Origin: an uncultured Nannocystaceae bacterium
GTDB taxonomy: Bacteria; Myxococcota_A; Polyangia; Nannocystales; Nannocystaceae
NCBI GenBank assembly: GCA_938084085.1
Contig: CALKDV010000095.1
Location: 1 to 17,596 of the forward strand
DNA: 17,596 bases
Direction: 5' to 3'
A program made the translations under genes and the position numbers. Below are positions 1 through 5,784 of the stretch, piece after piece. Under the pieces are notes generated by a model, which worked only from the letters and a program-made list of their open reading frames with translations, was not told where the DNA came from and did no database searches. Within the stretch, counting starts at the first letter, position 1, and every line of letters starts with the position of its first letter.

Positions 1-279
1 GAGCAAGGAGCGAGCCTGCTCTTTGACGCGCTCCGGTCTCCGCAGATATGCCCGTTCGGTCTTCAGCCGGCGCAGTCGCTGGAGGAGCTGGCTTCGCTGG
101 TCGGAGAGGAGCTTGATCTCCTCTCCGGTCTCGAGGACACGGGTTTGGGACTCGACGCGCGCGAGGCCGACCCACGTCATGATCGCGATGAGCGCGACGA
201 AAGTGAACGTCGCTCCGGCGCCCATGAAGGGGTGAGAGATGCGTGGTGCGGCTGCCGTGGCGGGGTCGAGATCGGTCAT
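1..279 (-). CDS. ftsL: FtsL-like cell division protein (partial, 3' end outside window)
   Basis: Reading the minus strand from an ATG at 279 gives 93 residues with no stop before the window edge. The protein has a short N-terminal tail (about residues 1-19), one hydrophobic segment (about 20-40), then a charged, leucine-rich stretch (about 41-80) typical of a coiled coil, ending in a P-E-R-V-K-E-Q-A-R pattern like the end of the FtsL periplasmic helix. FtsL is a bitopic divisome protein that works with FtsB and FtsQ at the septum. The ATG overlaps the rsmH stop as ATGA, and rsmH-ftsL is the classic order in the division and cell-wall cluster. Sequence identity in FtsL is low across bacteria, so the call rests on topology, size and position. 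A generic FtsB/FtsL-type septum protein is the alternative. Confidence 0.8.
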   Translation of the reverse strand, partial: MTDLDPATAAAPRISHPFMGAGATFTFVALIAIMTWVGLARVESQTRVLETGEEIKLLSDQRSQLLQRLRRLKTERAYLRRPERVKEQARSLL

Positions 280-1247
280 GCTTCAACTCGTTCGAGGACG
301 CGGAGCTTCGCGGAGCGCGAGCGAGGGTTGGACGCGCGCTCCTCGTCGGTTGCCATCCGACCCTTGCGGAAGGTCTTGGCGATTCGGAAAGGGGCCTTGG
401 GGCGCTCGTGGTCTGGGATCGGTACGCCGTGGGGCAGGGCAGGGTTCTCACAGAGACTTCGGAACGCTCGCTTTACCCGTCGGTCCTCGAGAGAGTGAAA
501 GCTGATGATGGCGAGCCGACCCCCGAGTTGGAGGCGCTCGGGCGCGTCGCGGAGCATGGTGTCGAGCTCATCGAACTCGCTGTTCACCATGATGCGAAGG
601 GCCTGAAAGGTCTTGGTCGCGGGGTGGATGCGCGCGCCGAGATGACGTCGTTGGCGCGCCGACATGGCCTCGGTGACGACGCTGGCGAGCTCGCTTGTGT
701 CGGTTGGACGTTGGGCCACGATGGCGCTGGCGATCCGGCGGGCATCGGGTTCCTCACCGAAGTCGCGGAGGATCCGGGTGAGCTGCTCCGTGGAGAGTTC
801 CGCGAGCCGAGCCGCCAGGGGCTGCCCGCGGCTCGGATCCATGCGCATATCCAACGGGCCGTTGCTGCGAAAAGAGAAGCCTCGCTCACCGGTGTCGATT
901 TGGTGGGATGAGACGCCGAGGTCGGCCAGGATGGCATCGACGTGTGAGATACCGATGGCGTCGAGCTCGCGGTGCATCTCGGAGAACGGCGCGTGGACGA
1001 AGATCACCTCGCATGGCGCGTCCTTGAGCCGCTCGCGCGCCGCAGTGAGCGCGCGAGCGTCGCGATCGAAGGCGACGACAGTTTTGGGCTGAAGCACCCG
1101 CAAGAGCGCGCGGGTGTGGCCCGCTCCGCCGCAGGTGAGGTCCAGCAAGATGCCAGAGCTTGCGCGCGGGCGGTCCACATCGAGTGGATCCGAGAGCGCC
1201 TCGCATACGGCGTCGACCAACACCGGGCTGTGCGAGAACGTCGACAC
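276..1247 (-). CDS. rsmH: 16S rRNA (cytosine-1402-N4)-methyltransferase RsmH (MraW)
   Basis: The 323-residue product is a normal length for RsmH, which uses SAM to methylate N4 of C1402 in the 16S rRNA P site. Visible signatures are the N-terminal H-S-P-V-L start, the SAM-binding loop D-L-T-C-G-G-A-G-H-T (residues 36-45), the acidic F-D-R-D (60-63), A-D-L-G-V-S-S (108-114), R-G-F-S-F (122-126), P-L-D-M-R-M-D (131-137) and, near the C-terminus, I-S-F-H-S-L-E-D-R. The start is a GTG at 1247; an in-frame stop lies three codons upstream, so no longer form is possible. A purine-rich AAGG abuts the start directly, so the ribosome site is poor. The stop overlaps the ftsL start (ATGA). mraZ, which often precedes rsmH, is absent; a divergent Fic-like gene lies upstream instead. 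Confidence 0.97.
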   Translation of the reverse strand: MSTFSHSPVLVDAVCEALSDPLDVDRPRASSGILLDLTCGGAGHTRALLRVLQPKTVVAFDRDARALTAARERLKDAPCEVIFVHAPFSEMHRELDAIGISHVDAILADLGVSSHQIDTGERGFSFRSNGPLDMRMDPSRGQPLAARLAELSTEQLTRILRDFGEEPDARRIASAIVAQRPTDTSELASVVTEAMSARQRRHLGARIHPATKTFQALRIMVNSEFDELDTMLRDAPERLQLGGRLAIISFHSLEDRRVKRAFRSLCENPALPHGVPIPDHERPKAPFRIAKTFRKGRMATDEERASNPRSRSAKLRVLERVEA

Positions 1248-1391
1248 CCTTCGTCAGTGCCAGTCGCAGCCCGATTCGTCAAAAAAGCCGCGAGGTTGCG
1301 GTCTTCACGACGCCGGATCGGGCTCGCACCATCGAGGGCGCCAAGCACGCACTCATAAGTCTGTAATTTCAAGCACTTAAGTCATATTCGG

Positions 1392-1420
1392 TTGACCGCA
1401 CATGTCTCGATAGGTAGGTT
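1392..1420 (+). promoter_or_regulatory. Candidate sigma-70-type promoter for the Fic-like gene
   Basis: The rsmH/Fic-like divergent gap (1248-1464) holds a TTGACC hexamer at 1392-1397 and, after 17 bases, TAGGTT at 1415-1420. This would start transcription near 1427 and leave a leader of about 38 bases. The -35 box matches the consensus in five of six positions, the -10 box in only three. An AT-rich stretch at about 1355-1390 could hold the opposing rsmH promoter, but I see no convincing pair of hexamers there. Confidence 0.25.
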
Positions 1421-1464
1421 GCGCCCCCCGGACGCGTCCTGCGGCGCGCGGGCTCTAAAGTTCG

Positions 1465-2226
1465 ATGCCTATCGTCCCGTATCAAGATCTTCATGACGCC
1501 TCGGAGCTCCTTTGGGAGAAGCTTCAGATGCTCTCGCCTAGTCAACAGCAGCTGTTTCAAGAGCGCTTGATGATGTCGTGGATTTTCCACGACTTCGCGC
1601 TGGAGGGCTCGGTGTTGACCATCGCGGAGATTAAGGCCGCTATCGATGATGAGATTATCAGCGCGCCCTCGCTGATTCCGTCCTATCACCACATCATCGC
1701 CCTGCGAGACGGAATTCGCAGGATCGTCGAGGCGCGCGGGAAGAAGCAATTCCCCCTGAACCTCGACTGGCTCAAGAAACTCCACCAGATCTTGTTGCCG
1801 ACGGATCGCAAGGATCAAACGCAATACCGGAAAGACAACCCGATCCATCGATTGTATTTCCACGATTTGGCCCAGGCGGACAAGATCAGCTACCAGATGC
1901 GGAAGCTGACGGACTGGTTCCGCACCGATGAGTGCAAGTACGCAAGCCCCATCGAGATCGGCTGCAAGGTCCACCGCGACGTCATCCGTATCTTCCCTTG
2001 GCCCGACATCAGCGGCCGCGTGGCGCGGTTGGCGATGAACCACGTGCTCATCAATCACGGATTTTGGCCCGCATTGATCCATCACGTGGATCGGCAGCAC
2101 TACTACGAGGCGCTCAAGTCCGATCAAAACGAGATAGAGACGCTCGTGGCGGGGGGCGTCGAAGGTGGGCTGAAGGCGGCCAACAAGCTCTATCAAGGCA
2201 TCGTGGACTCCACGCGCCGGTTGTAG
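1465..2226 (+). CDS. Fic-domain protein with degenerate catalytic loop (pseudo-Fic)
   Basis: The 253-residue protein has the Fic family layout: an N-terminal helix with A-L-E-G-S followed by V-L-T (residues 45-52) where class II Fic proteins carry the inhibitory (S/T)xxxE(G/N) motif, a Q-Y-R segment (120-122), and the core A-H-x-x-F-V-x-I-H-P-F equivalent at 169-188. The catalytic loop, normally HPFxDGNGRxxR, reads F-P-W-P-D-I-S-G-R-V-A-R (177-188). The catalytic His is Phe, the Phe is Trp, and the Gly-Asn pair is Ile-Ser; the Asp, the last Gly and both Arg remain. The Ser/Thr of the inhibitory motif is Asp43. Known Fic enzymes transfer AMP or other phosphate groups to Tyr/Ser/Thr and need that His, so AMPylation by the usual route is unlikely. 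A binding or regulatory role, or altered chemistry, is inference. The frame is open and unbroken, arguing against a decaying pseudogene. No good Shine-Dalgarno precedes the ATG. Confidence 0.85.
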   Translation: MPIVPYQDLHDASELLWEKLQMLSPSQQQLFQERLMMSWIFHDFALEGSVLTIAEIKAAIDDEIISAPSLIPSYHHIIALRDGIRRIVEARGKKQFPLNLDWLKKLHQILLPTDRKDQTQYRKDNPIHRLYFHDLAQADKISYQMRKLTDWFRTDECKYASPIEIGCKVHRDVIRIFPWPDISGRVARLAMNHVLINHGFWPALIHHVDRQHYYEALKSDQNEIETLVAGGVEGGLKAANKLYQGIVDSTRRL

Positions 2227-2238
2227 GGTCGCGAGACC
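2227..2238 (+). other. Small hairpin right after the Fic-like stop codon
   Basis: GGTC (2227-2230) and GACC (2235-2238) can pair around the tetraloop GCGA, a GNRA-type loop that is stable in RNA. No T-run follows, so it is not a classic intrinsic terminator. It may protect the 3' end of the Fic-like message or be chance. Confidence 0.3.
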
Positions 2239-2274
2239 ACTGGTCCGGTATAGTTCCCAGGCGCCCAGGTGCGA

Positions 2275-2288
2275 GGGTCTTGAGACCC
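2275..2288 (+). other. Inverted repeat overlapping the ribosome-binding region of the DUF115 gene
   Basis: GGGTCT (2275-2280) and AGACCC (2283-2288) form a perfect 6-bp dyad with a 2-base centre, ending one base before the GTG start at 2290. The only purine-rich ribosome-site candidate, GAGGG (2273-2277), lies within the left arm. As RNA it could hide the start; as DNA it could be a protein-binding site. A 2-base loop is too tight for an RNA hairpin unless the innermost pairs open. Confidence 0.35.
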
Positions 2289-2289
2289 G

Positions 2290-3579
2290 GTGCGCGCGCG
2301 CGTCGAGTTCTTGGTGGAGCCTCTTGAACAAATTCAGCGTCGATGGCCGGAGATCGCGGCCGCACTCGCGAGCGCGCAACCGGGGCGAACTTGGGGGCTG
2401 ACCCAGACGCCGGTGCCGACGCTCCGGGTGGGCGAGATCAACATCACCAGCTGTTACGACCGCGAACGTGAGGCCAACTTGCAGGCCTCACGGATCCCGG
2501 AGGCGAGTGAGGAGGCGTGGGTGTACGGTGTCGCACTCGGTGATCTGCAGCGGGCGCTGCTGTCACGACCTGCGCTCCAGCGGTTGCACGTGGTCATCAT
2601 GAGTCGCGCGGTCGCGCGCAAGTCGTTTGAGGTCGCGGACCATCCGTGGCTCGCCGATCCTCGCGTCACGTTGCATCACGGGGCAGTCGATGACGTGCGC
2701 GAGCCATTCGCGTGTGCGCCGGCGTCTGTGTGGACCGCGGAGAGGGACCGCCAGTCCTTGCGCGATCGTCTGCTGACGGCCCTCGCGGCGCCGATGATTC
2801 GGGCCTTCGAGGCGCGGCAAGAGGAGAGCATCAAGCGCGCGCTCGCGGTGAACGCAGCGCACCTTTCCTCCGACCCCGACGTCGAGACCCTGCGGGGCAA
2901 GCACGCCGGCGCCGAGTGCTACGTCATCGCGGCGGGCCCCACATTCGATGAGGTCGTGGAGTGGCTTCGCCCAAGGGTCGCCGAGGGAGTCGTGGTCGCG
3001 GTGAACACCGCCGTGTTGCCATTGCTGCGCCAAGGAATCGTTCCCGACTATGTGGTGGCGGTGGATCCTGCCGAAGCGCTCGTCAAGCATTTTGAGGGGA
3101 TCCCGACGCCCCATGTGCTCGCAGATGTGCCGCTGGTCTACGCCCCGGGGCTGCACCCGCGGGTTTTGGCGGCGTGGCCCGGTACCTTCGTGAAGGCGAA
3201 TCTCGGGGTCCCCGTTTATCAAGAGCTGTGCCCGCACAATCCGAAGGGGGTGCTCTTCGCGTCCGGGACCGTCACCCATGTCGCCGTCGATCTCGGCGTG
3301 TGGATGGGCGCGCGGCGGCTGTGCCTCGTCGCGGCAGACTTTTGTTTTCCACACTCGAAGAGTCACGCTGCCGGCGTCACCACCTCGATGCCCGTGACAG
3401 GTCCCAAGATTTTTACCACCGACGTGAGCGGGCGATCGGTCCCGAGCACGCTTAACTTGGTCGGATATCGTGATGAACTGGTCCGCTATGTGGAGCGCGT
3501 AGAGGGCGTTGAGTTTACCCGTGTGGGTCGCCGAGGCGCCGCGATGGAGGGTTTTGAATTTGTGGAGGGGGCACCGTGA
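2290..3579 (+). CDS. DUF115 / 6-hydroxymethylpterin diphosphokinase MptE-like protein
   Basis: The 429-residue protein matches the DUF115 (MptE-like, Maf-related) family. The Rossmann-like core begins at Y-V-I-A-A-G-P-T-F-D-E (residues 211-221), the family's G-P-S-L type motif. It continues with L-L-R-Q-G-I-V-P-D-Y-V-V-A-V-D-P (245-260), A-S-G-T-V-T-H-V-A-V-D (324-334) and a V-A-A-D-F-C-F-P-H-S-K-S-H-A segment (347-360) resembling the G-x-D-L-x-F-x-x-x-x-x-H-A signature. About 200 N-terminal residues look like a separate alpha/beta region. Relatives include archaeal pterin kinases and the motility accessory factors that add nonulosonic acids to flagellin; which reaction applies here cannot be told. 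No flagellin or sugar genes are visible nearby. The start is a GTG at 2290 with a weak ribosome site; a later start is possible. Its stop overlaps the next start (GTGA). Confidence 0.85.
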   Translation: MRARVEFLVEPLEQIQRRWPEIAAALASAQPGRTWGLTQTPVPTLRVGEINITSCYDREREANLQASRIPEASEEAWVYGVALGDLQRALLSRPALQRLHVVIMSRAVARKSFEVADHPWLADPRVTLHHGAVDDVREPFACAPASVWTAERDRQSLRDRLLTALAAPMIRAFEARQEESIKRALAVNAAHLSSDPDVETLRGKHAGAECYVIAAGPTFDEVVEWLRPRVAEGVVVAVNTAVLPLLRQGIVPDYVVAVDPAEALVKHFEGIPTPHVLADVPLVYAPGLHPRVLAAWPGTFVKANLGVPVYQELCPHNPKGVLFASGTVTHVAVDLGVWMGARRLCLVAADFCFPHSKSHAAGVTTSMPVTGPKIFTTDVSGRSVPSTLNLVGYRDELVRYVERVEGVEFTRVGRRGAAMEGFEFVEGAP

Positions 3580-3860
3580 GCGCGCAGCTCCTCACTCAAA
3601 TTGGGGCGGCCGCGACGCATTTTCGTCTTGGTGAGATTTCGATGGCGTCGGAGGTGATGATCGCCGTGGTCGATGGGATTCAGGCATATTTGACGGCCGA
3701 CGGAGACCCGGACAACGCGCGGGCGTTCATGCCGGCGCTTGAGATGATCGTCGACGCGCAGCAGCGGGGTGATTTTTTGCTCGTCGCGGATCTCCTTGAC
3801 TACGAGGTGGGGCCCCTCGTGAACGCCACGATCGGATCTCAGGGGCCGAAGAGCGCGTGA
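3576..3860 (+). CDS. Small hypothetical protein coupled to the DUF115 gene
   Basis: This 94-residue, acidic, mostly helical protein is not recognised. Its GTG start lies within GTGA, sharing bases with the stop of the DUF115 gene, which implies translational coupling and a partner or accessory role. It has no signal peptide, no transmembrane segment and no cysteines. A hydrophobic/acidic pattern runs through the middle (around P-A-L-E-M-I-V-D and D-F-L-L-V-A-D-L-L-D-Y-E). The coupling and sensible amino-acid composition support it as a real gene. Its last 22 bases overlap the 3' end of the opposing RpoN-like gene. Confidence 0.7.
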   Translation: MSAQLLTQIGAAATHFRLGEISMASEVMIAVVDGIQAYLTADGDPDNARAFMPALEMIVDAQQRGDFLLVADLLDYEVGPLVNATIGSQGPKSA

Positions 3861-4363
3861 ACATCGACTGCTCCCCGCGGAGTTTGGCAGCGTGCGTTTC
3901 GGGTGACGCGCGAGATGAGGCGCTCTTCGACACCCGCGTGTTCAGCGACGCCCTCGCTTGAGAGGCGCGGGAGCCCGGCCGCAGGTGTGGTCATGTCCGC
4001 GGCGTGCGTGGTGGTCAGGTAGCGGCCGACAGCGGTCAGAGCTGTGGCCCGCTTCGTGAGGGCGCTCCGGAGGATCTTTAGTCGCTGTCGCGCCGCTGAG
4101 AATTCCTCGGGGGTCTCGTCGACCGTCCGTAGATGGATTTCGGGGAGGCGTGCGAGGCGGAAACCGAGTTCTGAATCTGCGCGGATTAACTCAAAATCGA
4201 TCTCCCGGTCGAGCTCCCAAAGCGGATCTTGTGGACCGGTCGACGCGTCGAGATCGAGAGCGCCAGAGAGTTCCAGGAGTTCGGTCGACAGCAGCGTCAT
4301 CAGGTCGCCACGTCCACACGTAAGGACTGAGAGGATCAGCTCAAGTTCGCTCAACGAGGGCAT
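3839..4363 (-). CDS. Truncated RpoN (sigma-54)-like protein: ELH-HTH core only
   Basis: The 174-residue protein resembles the middle of RpoN. Residues about 53-79 match the strand region before the long helix (D-F-E-L-I-R-A-D-x-E-L-G-F-R-L and L-P-E-I-H-L). Residues about 90-122 match the extra-long helix (L-K-I-L-R-S-A-L-T-K-R-x-x-A-L-T-A-V). Residues about 132-164 match the HTH that contacts the -12 element, with S-R-V-T-R-N and Q-T-P-R-G followed by a short A-L-F where RpoN has F-F-S. The N-terminal glutamine-rich activator-responsive region, most of the core-binding domain and the C-terminal RpoN box (R-R-T-V-A-K-Y-R-E) are all missing; full RpoN is usually about 450-500 residues. The antisense of the neighbouring gene contains no RpoN box in any frame, so this is not a simple frameshift. 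The gene follows the lipoprotein by 18 bases. Function is unknown; competition at -12 elements is a guess. Confidence 0.75.
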   Translation of the reverse strand: MPSLSELELILSVLTCGRGDLMTLLSTELLELSGALDLDASTGPQDPLWELDREIDFELIRADSELGFRLARLPEIHLRTVDETPEEFSAARQRLKILRSALTKRATALTAVGRYLTTTHAADMTTPAAGLPRLSSEGVAEHAGVEERLISRVTRNARCQTPRGAVDVHALFGP

Positions 4364-4381
4364 GATGCGCGGTTCGAGGGG

Positions 4382-5332
4382 TTATGGGAGCGACGGGTCG
4401 AGGAGGACTTGGGAGGTTCGAATGGCCTGGAACTCAATCTCCTCGAAGACTCCGGAACTGCGCGCGGAGTTGGTGACTCTTCTCGCGGTCACTTTGACAG
4501 GCGGCGTCGACGGGAGCTTGAGGCCCTCGAGGTCTCGGAGCGTGAGCGTGAGCGCGGAGTTGTCTTCCACCACACAGACGACCTGCAGTCCGTCGCCGGT
4601 CGAGTTGACAAAGTCGAGCTCGAACTCCAGGGCTCCCTCTGCGTTGTCGTTCCATCGCGCGTGAAGCGTAGTCCGCTCTTCGTCGAGTTCCGCGCGGAGA
4701 CCGATGGCGGGTGGGAAGACGAGCTGTTCAGAGATTTCATTGAGATCGCTGTCAGACAGGGCGTCGATGTGAAGCAGCGCCGAGAAAGTGCCGTCGGGTG
4801 AGGGGGTCCCGAGTTGCAAGGACGCGTCTCGTTGGCGATAGGACACCCCGGCGAACACGGGGGGCAAGTCGGGCACGAGGACGAGGTCGAATGGGAGCCG
4901 CTGCTCGTTGGCTTCGAGGGAGATATTTCCTACGTCGAGGAGCATGACCTCGGCGGGGGCGGCCGTGGAATCACTGGGGGACGAGGCGAGGCTCAACGCG
5001 TCTCCCCGCACACAGGTTCCAGGAGAGAATCGCTGCATGGCCCGTCGGGAAATTCCGCTGAGCGCCCGGACGTGTTGCTCGCTGCCGCCGGCATACTCGA
5101 GGAAGGTCCCTACGGACGAGACGCGAGCGTCGGGGGCTTCGAGCGCGGTTGGATCTTGCTCGGAAGAATCCGTGAGCGTCACGGAGACGAGCGCCAAATA
5201 TCCTGGCGGGGCGAGGTCGGAGACCACGTCCACCTCACTCCACGGACCCGGTCGAGGCCCCTCGTGGCACGAGATGGCCAGCATCGAGAGCATCGCGAAT
5301 CTGCGCGAAAGCCGTCTGCGGCGGGGAGTCAT
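4382..5332 (-). CDS. Hypothetical lipoprotein
   Basis: The open frame runs much further upstream, but that extension is arginine-rich and crosses the gatC start. The ATG at 5332 instead gives a lipoprotein signal: M-T-P followed by four Arg, a short hydrophobic stretch, and a lipobox A-I-S-C with the acylated Cys at residue 22. The 316-residue product would be lipid-anchored outside the inner membrane. The mature part is rich in Asp, Glu, Leu, Val and Ser with alternating hydrophobic residues that suggest beta strands, and I recognise no domain. Only two further cysteines appear after Cys22-region processing apart from one in C-V-R-G and one in V-V-C-V, so it is not a disulfide-rich type. It lies 18 bases upstream of the RpoN-like gene on the same strand, probably one transcript. 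It is divergent from gatC across a 152-base gap. Confidence 0.75.
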   Translation of the reverse strand: MTPRRRRLSRRFAMLSMLAISCHEGPRPGPWSEVDVVSDLAPPGYLALVSVTLTDSSEQDPTALEAPDARVSSVGTFLEYAGGSEQHVRALSGISRRAMQRFSPGTCVRGDALSLASSPSDSTAAPAEVMLLDVGNISLEANEQRLPFDLVLVPDLPPVFAGVSYRQRDASLQLGTPSPDGTFSALLHIDALSDSDLNEISEQLVFPPAIGLRAELDEERTTLHARWNDNAEGALEFELDFVNSTGDGLQVVCVVEDNSALTLTLRDLEGLKLPSTPPVKVTARRVTNSARSSGVFEEIEFQAIRTSQVLLDPSLP

Positions 5333-5446
5333 GCTGCACACGTCGTACCCCTTCCGCGCCCCCTTGTCACCAAAACGGCCGAAAACGAGCAAAAACAACC
5401 CCGCGGGCGGACCCTGGGCGGAACGCGCGCCGGCGTCGCAGCAGCA

Positions 5447-5475
5447 TGGACCGCGGGGCTGCGTGGGACTAGAGT
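5447..5475 (+). promoter_or_regulatory. Candidate promoter for gatCAB-mtnA, near-leaderless
   Basis: The gap 5333-5484 contains TGGACC (5447-5452) and, after 17 bases, TAGAGT (5470-5475); each hexamer agrees with the sigma-70 consensus in four of six positions. Transcription would begin at about 5482, only a few bases before the gatC ATG at 5485. No Shine-Dalgarno sequence is present upstream of that ATG, which fits a leaderless or near-leaderless message. The rest of the gap holds an A-rich patch at 5371-5398 and no other clear signal. Confidence 0.3.
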
Positions 5476-5484
5476 CACGTCCCG

Positions 5485-5778
5485 ATGGCCACGGTGACCC
5501 CCGAAGAAATTCGCGAGCTCGCAACGCTCGCTCGGTTGTCTCTTGACGATCAAGAGGTTGAACAATTTCGCGTCCAGCTCGCAGACATCCTTGGTTATAT
5601 CGGGACGCTGCGTGAGGTTGACGTGTCGGGCGTGCCCGAGTTCTTGAGCGAGCGACAAGAAGAGTCCTCGCTGCGAGAGGACGCTGCGGGCGTGCAGTTT
5701 TCAAGTGAGACCGCGCTCTCGAACGCACCCAACACCCGCGGACGACTCGTGGTCGTTCCCAAGTTCAAGGAAGATTAG
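5485..5778 (+). CDS. gatC: Glutamyl/aspartyl-tRNA(Gln/Asn) amidotransferase subunit C
   Basis: The 97-residue protein is the usual size for GatC, which wraps around the GatA-GatB interface and stabilises the complex. It begins with the typical T-P-E-E-I-R-E-L-A-T-L-A-R-L-S-L helix and carries the I-L-G-Y-I-G-T-L-R-E-V-D segment (about residues 35-46) followed by the conserved V-P-E. The C-terminal part keeps L-R-E-D (about 63-66) and ends with V-P-K-F. It is first in gatC-gatA-gatB-mtnA. The ATG at 5485 matches family N-termini and has no ribosome site, so it may be read from a leaderless message. Confidence 0.96.
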   Translation: MATVTPEEIRELATLARLSLDDQEVEQFRVQLADILGYIGTLREVDVSGVPEFLSERQEESSLREDAAGVQFSSETALSNAPNTRGRLVVVPKFKED

Positions 5779-5784
5779 GCGAAC

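Noticed and set aside
1004..1372. Possible short upstream gene before rsmH on the minus strand (ATG at 1372)
   Set aside because: It runs out of frame through the rsmH 5' half with no motif; most of it is a shadow of rsmH.
1369..2379. 336-codon open frame antisense to the Fic-like gene
   Set aside because: The plus strand encodes a clear Fic-fold protein; the antisense frame has no recognisable motifs and arises from high GC at third positions.
4361..4384. Single fused gene: lipoprotein plus RpoN-like protein split by one stop
   Set aside because: The two are in the same frame, separated by one TAA and six sense codons before the ATG. However, a secreted lipoprotein joined to an intracellular HTH makes no sense, so two genes are more likely.
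5333..5728. N-terminal extension of the 4382-5332 lipoprotein gene
   Set aside because: The extension is Arg-rich, runs antisense through gatC and would bury the signal peptide and lipobox.
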